The notes: a model not told the origin generated them from the sequence alone. A stretch of 64,000 bases of DNA from Symsagittifera roscoffensis (GCF_963678635.1 NC_087066.1:6043954-6107953); one strand, 5' to 3'; positions 44,472-57,417 are shown, numbered from the stretch's first letter. A program made the numbers and translations.

Positions 44472-46279
44472 CTAATCATTCTTTGCTAGATTTGAGTGTT
44501 GGAGCTAAGCCGCTATTAGTTTCTCTGTATTAGGAGCTTTCCATTAGAGATTCTTTGCTCTATTTTCCGTACCGCTTGCAAATAGCTCGCGCCATTTTTG
44601 TAGAGCAGCGTTTTCTACGGCTGCTTCCCTCGGAGAAAGTTCACAGCTGAGGAACACTGGTGTGTTGTAAATTTCTTCCTGCTCGCTGAAGGCAGAATTA
44701 TTCAACGCTGCCATGGACTGGAGTCTTTATCTAACACTGCCCTTGTTTTCTATTTTTTTTTCGTGGTCCTAGTCTTATTAACTCACTGATAGAGCAGCTC
44801 ACCTCAATATAGACAAACAAACGTTTAGCTATTCCGATGGGTTCAAATTTTTTCATCATTCGGTCCCTGGGTTTTTTTCCTAACCCCCCCCCCCCCCCAC
44901 ACCTGCAAATTTTTACATGTAAATTTGTTGACTACATTGCCCGATTGCTATGAAAGTTTACATACAGACTAATAAGGCCACGACAAACATATTTAGTCTT
45001 CATACTCAACCTCGTAAAACCACTCGTTGCACTAATATATTGAAGGTCGTGTGAGGTGGGGGGGAAGGGAAAAGAGACGGTCCCTGCATCATGAGAATCC
45101 TTAATTGAAATTTGCAGTGTTTCAATTTTACTCCATCACTTAAATCTGAATGACTACTATTGAAGTTTCTATTTGATGTATTTGAAATAACAACAAAACT
45201 GCTAGTATTAGGGCTAGGCCCTGAATGTTCCGACTGTTCCTAAGGTCTATGGAGCAGTAATATAATGGAAAAATTAAATGAAATAAAAGAAAACAAAAAT
45301 TTCCTAAATTTTGAAATTTTTTATGAAAATCATCTCCCCCACATGCCATACAGAGTAAAAAATTGATAGATTTTGCTCCTAGTTACAAATCTGATCGGCT
45401 GAACGTAGATTTCCATCATTCGTTCGGTCGATTACAAAGGACTCCACCGATTGGCCGTCTACTCCTAGCCCAATTTAACCCCACTACTAGATTCTATCGA
45501 ATTGACCTGTCAATCTTAGACTGGTTGAGCACGCCTTAAATCTTGATACGCCCGAAACTCTTAACTGCTTGATCGTTCGTTCAAACTTTACGGTCGTTCA
45601 AAGTTCTGAATTCTTTTATCTGTGCAATTAAGCTGATTGTATTTAAAATGTTGTTAAAAGTTTCATGAAGCATTGACCAAATATTATAACTTAGACTTGC
45701 AATGAGTTCAGGCTAAGCTTTCAATATATATAAATTCATGACATTCCTGTGTCGAGGTCCCAGACTCATGTCCAGACTCGTTCGCTACAAATGCGCAGAT
45801 GTTGGTTTCCTGACCAAAACTCGGCTTTTCCAGACTTTCGCAACCACAATGATCCCTTCGCAACCACAATGACTTGGCAGTTAAAAGATTGATATTTTCA
45901 AAATATTGTGAGAAATGAGTAGTCCAGATGACAATAAATTGACAGTTCTAAGATGCTCATCATATACGATGTATGTGACTGCAAGGAAGTTAGCCAATTG
46001 CAGACCATTTTTTAAGCTTTTTGTTTGATTTCATTGGCTTTTTTCCTCCATTTTTGTTATGAGAATCTTGTGGTCTTTGCTGAGCAACCGACTATTATCA
46101 TTCAGATTTGTCTCTGAAATTGTTTACTATTATATAAGATAGTTTTAATCGCCAAAAGAAGCTATATGCCCGAACAAGTCACAAGTCCCGTTGAATTTAA
46201 CTAAGCATGCCTTCAGATCTTCGAACATTAATAAAGTATTTGTGCACTTCATCATTTCTTCGAAAAATTCGTTTCTATG

Positions 46280-47078
46280 AACCTACTGACCTCTAATTAA
46301 GGCATGCGTCAAGTTCACTTGCAATTTTCCATCCTATAGAGCTTAGAAGCTTACCTGAAGCTTACTAAGATTTTCTGGTAGTTCTTGTTTCGAGTAGCTT
46401 GAATTTTGGTTGAATTAGAAGTAAGAAGTAAGCCCTATGAGCTTACTGACCTCTAATTAAGGCATGCGTCAAATTCGCTTGCAATTTTCCATCCTATAGA
46501 GCTTAGAAGCTTACCTGAAGCTTACTAAGATTTTCTGGTAGTTCTTGTTTCGAGTAGCTTGAATTTTGATTGAATTAGAAGTAAGAAGTAAGCCCTATGA
46601 GCTTACTGACCTCTAAATAAGGCATGCGTCAAATTCACTTGCATTTTTCCATCCTATAGAGCTTAGAAGCTTACCTGAAGCTTACTAAGATTTTCTGGTA
46701 GTTCTTGTTTCGAGTAGCTTGAATTTTGATTGAATTAGAAGTAAGAAGTAAGCCCTATGAACTTACTGACCTCTAATTAAGGCATGCGTCAAACTCGCTT
46801 GCAATTTTCCATCCTATAGAGCTTAGAAGCTTACCTGAATCTTACTAAGATTTTCTGGTAGTTCTTGTTTCGAGTAGCTTGAATTTTGATTGAATTAGAA
46901 GTAAGAAGTAAGCCCTATGAGCTTACTGATCTCTAATTAAGGCATGCGTCAAATTCGCTTGCAATTTTCCATCCTATAGAGCGTAGAAGCTTACCTGAAG
47001 CTTACTAAGATTTTCTGGTAGTTCTTCTTTCGAGTAGCTTGAATTTTGATTGAATCAGAAGTAAGAAGTAAGCCCAAC
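46280..47078 (+). repeat. 160-bp repeat array, unit 5 (5 copies)
   Basis: Five copies with the same per-copy variants as unit 4 (for example CTCTAAATAAGG in copy 3), so the array was duplicated as a block. Confidence 0.92.
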
Positions 47079-47079
47079 G

Positions 47080-47430
47080 GTGCCAGCGACAAACGATATT
47101 TGGTATGAAATGGGCTGGGTTAACAAGTACCTCGTAATATCTTTGAAACCAAATTTCGATCATTACGTCGACATTGTTGAAGCAGTACGGTATGAAAGGC
47201 TCTTCAATTATATGATCACGGATGAATTTCAATCTATCTTTGGAGTAGGCAAATCTAGAATTCAATCTCAGATTCATGTCGTTTGCCACACAAGTACGAC
47301 TCCTTTGACTGAAAATGAACCCTTGCTCTGTATGGCATATGATCGCTGAAGTCCAATTTGAAGTCCCGTCTTCTATTGAAGTCATGAAAGCTTCGTGCTT
47401 TGAATGAAAGGATGCTGGCATATATATCTA
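47080..47430 (+). pseudogene. Harbinger/PIF-like transposase fragment (best copy, unit 5)
   Basis: The frame reads NDIWYEMGWVNKYLV, then ERLFNYMITDEFQSIFGVGK and SRIQSQIHVVC, like the helix-turn-helix before the DDE domain of Harbinger transposases (FGVSKSTV...VHRVC pattern). After TGA at 47347-47349 another frame continues with VPSSIEVMKASCFE and AGIY, resembling the segment before the first catalytic Asp in that family. No ATG opens the segment and the DDE residues are missing, so it is a fragment. Equivalent copies lie at 43971-44320, 40859-41210 (broken by a 4-bp ATGA duplication at about 41003), 39889-40086 and 38759-38956 (both with a different 3' end). The family assignment rests on short motifs only. 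Frames on the opposite strand are also open and compete. Confidence 0.4.
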
Positions 47431-47440
47431 ATCATTCTTT

Positions 47441-47583
47441 TTTATTAGCCCCCGGCCTGCTAAGTGCAGGACCATCCGTGGGGGAGGTGGAGCTGTCATC
47501 CATTTTGCCGCAGCCGGTCCCACCTTCTTGAGGAGGCGGATGACAATGGGACCCCTCCAACCGTGACCGGCTTTGCTAGATTT
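47441..47583 (-). mobile_element. SINE-like insert, unit 5 copy
   Basis: Same insert with an extra CTT (CACCTTCTTGAGG). The right flank is slightly mutated (TTATAATCATTCTTT). Confidence 0.5.
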
Positions 47584-48935
47584 ATAATCATTCTTTGCTA
47601 GATCTGAGTGCTGGAGCTAAGCCGCTATTAGTTTCTCTGTATTAGGAGCTTTCCATTAGAGATTCTTTGCTCTATTTTCCGTACCGCTTGCAAATAGCTC
47701 GCGCCATTTTTGTAGAGTTGCGTTTTCTACGGCTGCTTCCCTCGGAGAAAGTTCACAGCTGAGGAACACTGGTGTGTTGTCAATTTCTTCTTGCTCGCTG
47801 AAGACAGAATTATTCAACGCTGCCATGGACTGGAGTCTTTATCTAAACCTGCCCTTGTTTTCTGTTTTTTTTTTCGTGGTCCTAGTCTTATTAACTCACT
47901 GATAGAGCAGCTCACCTCAATATAGACAAGCTAACGTTTAGCTATTCCGATGGGTTCAAATTTTTTCCGCATTCGGTCTCTGGGCTCTTTTTCCTCCCCC
48001 CCCCCCCCACCTGCAAATTTTTACATGTAAATTTGTTGACTACATTGTCCGATTGCTATGAAAGTTTATATACAGACTAATAAGGCCACGACAAACATAT
48101 TTAGTCTTCATACTCAACCTCGTAAAACCACTCGTTGCACTAATGTATTGAAGGTCGTGTGAGGTGGGGGGAGGGGGGGGAAAGAGCCGGTCCCTGCATC
48201 ATGAGAATAGCCACCAGTCTCCTTTATTGAAATTTGCAGTGTTTCAATTTTACTCCTTCACTTAAATCTGAATGACTACTATTAAAGTTTCTATTTGAAA
48301 TTACAACAAAACTTCTAGTATTAGGGCTAGGCCCTGAATGCTCCGACTGCCTCTTAAGATCTGTGGAGCAGTAATAACATGAAAAAATTAAATGAAATGA
48401 AACAAAAAGAAAAAAAAATTCCTAAAATTTGAAATTTTCTATGAAAATCATCTCCCCCACATGCCATACAGAGTAAAAAAATGATAGATTTTGCTCCTAG
48501 TTACAAATCTGATCGGCTGAACGTAGATTTCCATCATTCGTTCGGTCGATTACAAAGGACTCCACCGATTGGCCGTCTACTCATAGCCCAATTTAACCCC
48601 ACTACTAGATTCTATCGAATTGACCTGTCAATCGTAGACTGGTTGAGCACGCCCTTAACTCTTGATTCGCCCGAAACTCTTAACTGCTTGATCGTTCGTT
48701 CAAACTTTACGGTCGTTCCAAGTTCTGAATTCTATTATCTGTCCAATTAGGCTGATTGTGTTTTAAATGTTGTTTAAAGTCTCATGAAGTATTGACCAAA
48801 TATTATAAGTTAGACTTGCAATGAGTTCAGGATAAACTTTCAATATATATAAAATCATGACATTCCTGGGTCGAGGTACCAGACTCATGTCCAGACGTTC
48901 GCTACAAATGATCCCTACAAAGTTTGTTGAGCTAC

Positions 48936-49214
48936 GAAAGGGGCTCACTTTGATATAATTGTGTTTGTGATCGACGGTTTTTTGTGGCGTTATTTTTGAT
49001 TAACTAAGAAAAGCCAAAATGACCAATTTTTGGGATAAATTTTTGGGCCCGAATTTCGCAAAACAAATTACACCATATTAATTCTTTGTCTTGATAAGTT
49101 TTGTCTTGATAAGTTTTCATCTAAACTCAACCCAATTTAAGAAAAACGCGTTTTAATTTTCAAGCTTCACGCGTTTTGTCCGGTTAATTTAAATCAGCAC
49201 TGTATGCCACTGTG
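48936..49214. other. Short non-coding stretch after the macrosatellite
   Basis: No gene or clear repeat was recognised; the similarity to the macrosatellite units ends at about 48900-48935. Confidence 0.4.
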
Positions 49215-49526
49215 TCGCACGCTATCTATAGAACGTTAAGCAATAAACAATAGAACAAACGTTAAACAATAAAACAATCAAATAAGACGATCTTAAAATA
49301 ACTAAAGGTGATAAATCTATAAACAAAACTGAATTTTTGGATGAAAAAACCGTTCTTTTCATCCTAAAATTCAGTTTTGCTTAGAGATTTATCATCTTTA
49401 CTTATTTTAAAATCATCTTACTTGATTGATCTATTTTTTCATTTTAAAGCCCCATATATATGCTTATAAAGTTGTAATGCCCTATCACAAAAACCTTACG
49501 ACGAATAAAAAATAGATAGCGTGCGA
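49215..49526. mobile_element. Foldback/MITE-like element, 312 bp
   Basis: Perfect 15-bp terminal inverted repeats TCGCACGCTATCTAT (49215-49229) and ATAGATAGCGTGCGA (49512-49526). Inside is a second inverted repeat of about 72 bp per arm (49276-49347 and 49356-49427) at roughly 90 percent identity with an 8-bp loop. No target-site duplication is obvious, and there is no coding capacity. Confidence 0.75.
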
Positions 49527-49572
49527 AACAAAAGGAACTGATCAATACACTAAAAGTACATATTGTAAGACT

Positions 49573-49957
49573 GGGTATAGGGATTTTAGCAGACCGGTTT
49601 TTTAGCCCACCGTTTTTTAGCAGACTCAGAACAATTATAAAGTGTGATAGCTAACTTCAAATGCAGCATTGGCGATTAGCGACCGCTTGCTCCGCTGCGC
49701 TTCTATTCAACACGAGTGTTATTGTGCGCGTAAATCTTTGTTTTGCCGCTAATTTAGACTGCTGTGTTTTTGAAGTTGATAGTTTTGTTGACAAATCGTG
49801 AGATAATTGGTCTAGTTGGGGAAGCCTGGCCCCAGACTGAGCGTCTTTTTGAGTCTGTCAATCAATCATCTATCACTTTATTTCGTTGGTCTGCTAAAAG
49901 ACTCATTTTTCACTTTTTATGCTAAAATATTGGTCTGCTAAGCGATCGGTCCCCTGA
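49573..49957. mobile_element. Possible non-autonomous DNA transposon with inverted ends
   Basis: The left end GGGATTTTAGCAGACCGG is matched in inverse orientation by GGTCTGCTAAGCGATCGGTC at about 49932-49951. A second inner pair is TTTTTTAGCAGACTCAG (49613-) and GGTCTGCTAAAAGACTC (49888-). Inverted pairs of TTAGCAGAC suggest a small terminal-inverted-repeat element. Ends and target duplication are uncertain. Confidence 0.45.
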
Positions 49958-51045
49958 AAAACTTTAAATTGGAATGGCTTAGTACAGTTTTGAAATGCAT
50001 AAATTATACAACTCTCACATTAAGTTACTTGATTGCTGTTGCACAAAGTTATTTTGAGAGTCTGCAAAATATTGTCAAGAAGTTTGCAAGCAAGTAAAAA
50101 TCTTTTCGTGATATTTTTGGTTCAAAACTGAAATTTACTCCTAATTTTTTATCCTTTTACTCTTAGTATCATAGGAGAAAAGCCCATAGCTCCCAAATGT
50201 CATAGGAACTAAACTGAAAGTTTTCCTATAAGTCTCTAAAAAATCTTCATCGAATAGATAAATTAACTCTTTATTATTCAAACAACATAAACGGCAGATT
50301 TAGTAACCCTTGCAGTCGCGCGACCGTGTTGCGTGCTTGCCAATAGAGAGTAGGAGTCTGGAATCAGTTTAGAACAAGCATTTTTTTATGATTTAATTTT
50401 TCTCACTGTAAAATACTTAGAACTAACCAATCATGATCCATTGAAAATGTTTGACCAATTGAAAACGTTTGCGATATATAAGACGGTTTCTTAATTTGGG
50501 ACTTTATGGGACTGATTTTTGTGGGACCTGTGAAAAGGTACCATGATTAGATCTAAAAGTAAATACTATACTGCAGTATTGAGGGCTTAGATCAGCTAAC
50601 TCTGGTGCATGAAGTCGAAGCAGTGCTAAATCTGGAGATCAAAACGTGTGACAATAGTTTACGCGATGGTTGTTGATAGGTTAATCAGCGTAAGTTACTT
50701 AAATCATCTCACATTGCACTGAAAGTAAGAAAAATAATTAGAGTTCTTATGAGGTTGAAAAAACCAATTTTGGACTAATCTTGCTGGCGAGCAGTTATTT
50801 TTTTAAAGTTACAATCAATGATAAATGACGTGAACAAAATGAAGCTGTTTGACGAGCTTAAACATCACATGTGCGTTACCAGAGTTTCAAGTTTTGTCAT
50901 TTTTGAATGAGTTTTTGGATGGACTGCGTTTTATAATAGTTGGTATACACGTCACGTGCTAGTTAACCAACTTTCTACCAAGCTGCTAGTTTTGAGCACT
51001 CATTTGAAAACGTTTGTGTGACTTTTTGTCGAATAATAAAGCCAA
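49958..51045. other. Gene-free stretch between repeats
   Basis: AT-rich, with no recognisable gene. No ORF with plausible protein composition was found. Confidence 0.4.
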
Positions 51046-54000
51046 AAAACAATCATCTCAAGAAGATTTAGTGCAAATTACGGTGAGTAGTTTTTCCTTT
51101 TAATTCTGTTTGTTTTTCGGTAATGTAAAAAAGATTGCAATTCAAGCCATTTCCCACTTGCTTCCCACATTAGAATATAGTTTCTGAAAACTAACATTGT
51201 CATAATTTAACGAAATTTGGCATGTCAAATGACTAATTTGGACAGGTTTTTTGTTTCAATTTTTATCACAAAAAAATTAGCCACTTAGCAATAATCGGAT
51301 GCAGAAGTGTCAAGGAGGATAGCCAGTTGTTGTACGAGTAGCACAGATTGTACCGACTATATTCTTAAATAATAGAAAAATATTTTTTTTTATTTTCTTC
51401 AAATTTGTATCGTGTTTAGTGGATAGTGCGACTCAAGAATTATACAAACGCGTAGAAAGAAACTGATTTAGGTTTAATCGACTACATCGGTCTTCAAGCT
51501 GACTAACAAAGAGAAAATGAAATAAAGTTAAAATTTTTTCTAACTTTTTGCACAACTATCTTAATTTTTTTTAGGAAAATTTTTGCCAACTAAACGCTTA
51601 AAACCAGCCTAAACTAGTTTTCTTCAAAGTAAACTCCTAAAAACCTTAGCAAAACAAATTTTCAACACGCGTCACTCTTCGAAATTAGACTAAATCTCAA
51701 AATGTTCAAACCAGCCTTTCTCGGTATTAGGAGATTTTTTGTTTTAAGTTTCGTTCGAATCATGGCTGAAAGGTCTTTTGTTTGATATATAACTTGACCC
51801 ATTGCCGTGATGATTGATAAAAAATCTAAAACAACCGAATAAAAACTTCCTACCTGTTTTCATTAGTTGGAACAATTGAAGGTATGCGTGGGAAGTATTA
51901 TTAGCAATATGCGTGAGAAGTCCCTCGACTCACGAATAACAGTCTGGATTTTCAAATATAGCTGCTGCCAAAAACCAATCCTTTTCGTTTTCTGTTATCC
52001 CCTCAAACTTAAAAAAAATCATTGATTTAAATCTTATAGTCAACTACACTGCTCGTATATCAGATCAAGTCCCGAATTGTTCCTACTGCCCCTTGATCGT
52101 TATAGAATAGTTTTGGCGATAAACTTTTAAAAGCCCATATGTTGTGGTAATATCAATTATCAAAGGTAAAAAATTGAGTAGTACGAACATAATACGACCG
52201 ACCCCCTTCCTTTCTGCTTCATCTATGTTTCGAAATTAAAAGACAAAGTAGCCGGTAGCACTGCTCGTTTTCATTTAAAACACATGTGATCAATTCGTTT
52301 TTCGTGCTTAATTTGAACAATGGAACTCTAGTTTAGAATATGTGACCTTGCTTTATTTGATAAGTCAAGCAAACGAAATAGAAAATTAAAAATACGCTTT
52401 GGAGTGAAAGTTTTTTTGTTTAAATGTGCGTGTTACCTTCGTGCTATTCATATCTAATTTATACCAGATGAGCAATAAATTAAATTGCATCTCGAATGTG
52501 TTCACGTTCTGACCCTGGATTTTTGACGCAACAGTTCTCGATGCGTTATTTAGCTGCTGTTTTTCTAAAAAATGAGATGTTCGGTCACAGACAAAGACGC
52601 AAGAACAACAATTTTTACAGGTTTTCAAAAACAAAATCAAAAAGCTTTAGACAAGAATCTGCAAACGAAGTTCATTTCGGAAAATTTTTAAGAAAGCTGA
52701 AAAATCATTGAGAAAAAAATCAAAAACTCTGATACTGTCAATTGGAAGAAGCAGAGTAAAAAAATGGAGTTCAGCTGACATGCACTTTTTCAGAGGTTTT
52801 ACAAATGTTCTAATGATAAATCTAGAAAATAAAAAGTTCAAGAAGAGTTAGTGCAAACTACGGTGAGCAATTTTTTCTTTTAATTCTGTTTATTTTTAGG
52901 TAATGTAAAACTGATTTCGGGGCAAGCTATTTTCACTCGCAAGCCACATTATAATTCAGCTTCTAAAAATTAACATTGTAATTTAACGAAATTTGGCATG
53001 GCAAATGACTAATTTAGACACGTTTTTTTAAATTAATTTTTATCACAAAAAAATTAGGCACATGGCAATAATCAGTTGCAGAAGTAACAACGAGGGTGCC
53101 AGTTTTTGTACCAGTAGCACAGATTGAACCGACTATCATAATTCTTCAAATTAGTATCGTGTTTTGAGGATAGTGAGATTCGAGAGTTATAAAAACGCGT
53201 AGCAAAAAAGTAAATTAGCGTTAATCGAACACCTTGGTTTTCAAAAAATGACTAACAAAAGAAAATGAAATAAAGTTCAAGTTTTTGCACAATTACTTCA
53301 AAAAAATTTTTAGAAAAGGTTTTTGCCAACTAAACGCCAAAAAAGCATCCTAAACTAGTTCTCTTCAAAGTAAACTCCTAAAAACCTAAACAAATAATTT
53401 TTTCATCACGCGTCACTCTTCGAAATTAGACTAATTCTCAAAATTTTCAAGACAGTTTTTCTCGATTCTAGGAGATTTATATTTCTACAAGTTTTGTACG
53501 AATCATGGCTGAAAGGCCTTTTGTTTCATATATAACTAGACCCATTCCAGCGATGATTCTTAAAAAATCTAAAACAACCAAAAAAAATTTCCTACCTGTT
53601 TTCATTAGTTGGAACACTTAAAGGGTATGCGTGAGAAGTTTAATTAGCAAAATGCGTGGGAGGTGGCTCGACTCACGCATCACAGTCTGGCTTTTCAAAT
53701 ATAGCTGTTGTCAAAAACCAATCCTTTTCCTTTTCTGTTATCCCCTCAAACTTAAAAAAAATCATTCAATTGAATCTTAAAGTCAACTGCACTCCTTGTA
53801 AATCAGATCAAATCCCGGATTGTTCCTACTGCCCCTTGATCATTATAGAACAGTTTTGGCAAAAAATTTTCAAAAATCCATACGTTGTGGCAATATCAAC
53901 TATGAAAGGTAAAAAATTGAATTGTACGAACATCATACGACCGACTCGCTTCCTTCCTGCTCCCTCCAGGTTTTGAACATAAAACAAAATAGCCGATAGC

Positions 54001-56410
54001 CTTGCTCGCTATCATATGGTCGTTATCAATTGAAGGAATTCGTGTCTTTTGTGTCATTAAAGTCCTTCGAAACACATGTGAGCAATTCGTTTTTTCGTGC
54101 TTAATTTGAACAACGAAACTCTAGTTGACAATATGTTACTGCTTCATTTGATAAGTCAAGCAAAGGAAATAGAAAGTAAAAAATACGCTTTTGAACGAAA
54201 GTTTTTTGTTTAAATGTGCGTGTTACCTTCGTGTTTTTCATATCTGATTTATACCAGATGAGCAATAAATTAAACTGAATCTCGAAAATTGTTCACATTC
54301 TGACCCTGAATTTCCGACGCACAAATTCTCGATGCGTTAATTAACTGCTGTTTTGCTAGAAAATGAGATGTTCGGTCACAGGCAAAGACACAAGAACAAA
54401 ACTTTTTGTTATTTTTACAGGTTTCTTAAAACAAAATCAAAAAGCCTTAGACAAAAATCTGCAAACGAAGTTAATTTCGGAAAATTTTTAAGAAAGCTGA
54501 AGAATCATTGAGAAAAAAAAACAAAAAATCTGATCCTGTCAATTAGAAGAAGCAGAATTTAAAAAATTGACTTCAGCTGACATGCACTTTTTGAGAGGTT
54601 TTACAAAAGTTACACTAATATATCTAGAAAACAAAAAATTCAAGAAGATTTAGTGCAAGCTACGGTGAGTAGTTTTTCTGATTTCGAGTCAAGCTATTTT
54701 CACTCGCTTCCCACGTTAGAATTTACTTTCCTAAAACTAACATTCTCATAATTTAACGAAATTTGGCATGACAAGTGACTAATTTAGACATGACTTTTTA
54801 AATCATTTTTTATCGCAAAGAAAATTAGGCATTGGCAATAATCAGATGCAGAAATACCAACGAGGATAGCCAGTTTTTGTACCAGTAATACAGATTGTAC
54901 CGACCATATTCTTAAATAAAAGAAAAAGATATTTTTTTACTTCCTTCAAATTAGTATCGTGTTTAGTGGATAGTGCGACTCAAGAATTATACAAACGCGT
55001 AAAAAGAAACTGATTTAGGTTTAATCGACTACATCGGTCTTCAAACTGACTAACAAAGAGAAAATGAAATAAAGTTAAAATTTTTTCTAATTTTTTGCAC
55101 AACTATCGTAATTTTTTTTAGAAAAATTTTTGCCAACTAAACGCTTAAAACCATCCCAAACTAGTTTTCTTCAAAGTAAACTCCTAAAAACCTTAGCAAA
55201 ACAAATTTTCAACACGCGTCACTCTTCGAAATTAGACTAAATCTCAAAATTTTCAAACTAGCCTTTCTCGGTATTAGGGGATTTTTTTTGTTTAAAGTTT
55301 CGTTCGAATCACGGCTGAAAGGTCTTTTGTTTGATATATAACTTGACCCATTCCCGTGATGATTGATAAAAATCTAAAACAACCGAATAAAAACTTCCTA
55401 CCTGTTTTCCTTAGTTGGAACAATTAAAGGTATGCGTGGGAAGTATAATTAGCAATATGCGTGAGAAATGCCTCGACTCACGAATAACAGTCTGGATTTT
55501 CAAATATAGCTGTTGTCAAAAACCAATCCTTTTCGTTTTCTGTTATCCCCTCAAACTTAAAAAAAAATCATTGATTTAAATCTGATAGTCAACTACACTG
55601 CTCGTATATCAGTTCAAATCCCGGATTGTTCCTACTGCCCCTTGATCGTTATGGAATAGTTTTGGCGATAAACTTTTAAAAGCCCATATGTTGTGGTAAT
55701 ATCAATTATCAAAGGTAAAAAATTGAGTAGTACGAACATAATACGACCGACTCCCTTCCTTTCTGCTTCATCTATGTTTTGAAATTAAAAGACAAAGTAG
55801 TCGGTAGCACTGCTCGTTTTCATATGCGCATACACGAAGAAATTCGTGATTTTTGTGTCATTAAAGTCTTTTGAAATACATGTGATCAATTCGTTTTTTC
55901 GTTCTTAATTCGACCAATGAAACTCTAGTTTACAATATGTTACCTTGTTTTATTTGATAAGTGAAACAAACCAAATAGAAAGTAAAAAGTACGCTTTGGA
56001 GCGAAAGTTTTTTTTTTACAAATGTGCGTGTCAGCTTCAAGTTTTTCATATCTGATTTCTACCAGATGAGCAAAAAATTAAATTGCATCTCGAAATTTGT
56101 TACTTTCTGACCCTTTGTGTCTGGATTTCTGACGCAAAAATTCTTGATGCATTTATTTAGCTGCTGTTTTTCTAGAAAATGAGAAGTTCGGTCACAGGCA
56201 AAGACACATGAACAACAGTTTCTGTTATATGCAAAGACTTTTTAAAACAAAATCAAGAAGCGTCAGACAAAATCTGCAAGCGAAGTTCAACAAAGAAAAC
56301 TTTTAAGAAATTTAAAACGTCAAAGAGATTAGAAAAATTGATTCTGCTAGTTAGAAGGAGTAAATAAAATGGGCTTCAACTGACACACTCTTTCAAAGAG
56401 GTTTTCAAAT
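51046..56410 (+). repeat. Three tandem copies of a 1.8-kb unit
   Basis: Units start at about 51058, 52839 and 54641, marked by AAGAAGATTTAGTGCAAATT or a close variant and ACGGTGAG. Periods are 1781 and 1802 bp. Units 1 and 3 are more alike than either is to unit 2. Each holds a segment whose translation includes NQSFSFSVIPSNLKKII and a CSYCPLI motif. It is open for 106 codons only in unit 2 (53656-53976); in units 1 and 3 stops interrupt it. No transposon signature was recognised. Confidence 0.85.
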
Positions 56411-57411
56411 AGTTCTTCAAATCAGATTTTTTGGCAAGGTAAACTACTGAAAATTATTAGATTTGGTTGTGATAAGGTTTTTTCGTGGCCAGGTAAACAT
56501 CTGATTACAAGAAGCAACTACAAATCAACAAAAAATTTGTACGATTCATATTCAAAGTTTCTGGAGAAGAATTAGAAGATAACAGAATTTCGTATTCGAA
56601 AATGAACTAACCACTAAATAGAAGTATTAGTAATACTACTATAAAGAACCACTAAATAGAACTATTATGTAATTTTTACGCATTGAAAACGATAGTAAGA
56701 AAATCAAAAGTTTCGAAAGTTAAAAGTTTCAAACCCAAAAATATTTTCTGTAAATTTCGACATAATGGCTAACATCGGATTAGAACCTACATGCAAAATC
56801 TGCAAATTTTTCTACAAATTTTGCAACAATTTGGTTTAACTTGCGGCTACTCGCACTTTAAGCAAAGCACCATAAAATTTCTTTAAGAAAATGATAACCA
56901 CTCAAAAACACATTTCGCAACCCCTTTTAAGCTTGACATTTTAAAATTTTAGCTCTTACTTACCCTCGACATTTTCCCCGCCCGCACCTTCTCTTCACAC
57001 TTATAGCCCCAAATGCCTGCTTATATTTTTATCTCTATCTCTGCATTAAAAGTTCATTTTTGATAACTGAGTTACTCCGACTTCTATTTTTGAAATCCAA
57101 GTCATCCATTCAAGTCTTTAACTGATTTCAATCTAAACAAAATAAAAAAAAGTTTGCATTGCCTGATTTTGCCTTCGAAGAGCGGTCCACACCGCTTGAC
57201 GGATGCTGAAATTCGACAGATGCTGGAAACATAAACTTGAATTCGAAAGTAGAAAATAAAAGACAGATTTGAGTTCGACAGATGCTGGAAACATAAAAAT
57301 TTGGTGATCATTTCAACGATTGGAAACTCCATTTTACAGAGTGGAGCTTTTTTGATATTACGATTAGTACCATATCAAAATCTGCTTGTTATAATTTCCT
57401 GTTTGTTTTAG
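56411..57411. other. Intron or 5' flank of the NERD-helicase gene
   Basis: A TTTTAG acceptor ends at 57411, six bases before the ATG, so at least part of this stretch is probably a 5' UTR intron. A direct repeat (TTCGACAGATGCTGGAAACATAAA) of about 62-bp period sits at 57212-57297. Confidence 0.45.
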
Positions 57412-57417
57412 ACCACG

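Larger units (their letters stand above)
38305..48935 (+). repeat. Nested macrosatellite: 160-bp repeats inside 0.8-3.1 kb higher-order units
   Basis: Five units begin with TTTAACTAAGCATGCCTTCA or a close variant: about 38305-39105, 39106-40235, 40236-43083, 43084-46192 and 46193-48935. Each starts with a variable number of 160-bp tandem repeats (2, 4, 3, 5, 5) marked by ACCTCTAATTAAGGCATGCG. A conserved coding-like segment beginning CCAACGGTGCCAGCGACAAA follows. Units 1 and 2 end in a short tail (CATCCGTGAACGCAAGTTTG...). Units 3-5 have a longer tail of about 2.2 kb and repeat with a 3.11-kb period. The high similarity of units 3-5 suggests recent tandem duplication or gene conversion. Confidence 0.92.

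Noticed and set aside
44034-47421. Minus-strand ORFs of 69-138 codons in the macrosatellite units beginning MPASFHSKHEAF
   Set aside because: They lie opposite the Harbinger-like fragment; the plus-strand frame has the more family-like motifs. This choice is not certain.
38305-48935. Regularly spaced repeats as a CRISPR array
   Set aside because: Repeats are direct tandem 160-bp units without unique spacers, in a eukaryotic genome.
53656-53976. 106-codon plus-strand ORF as a gene
   Set aside because: The same segment in the two neighbouring tandem units is interrupted by stops, and no domain or splice context supports it.
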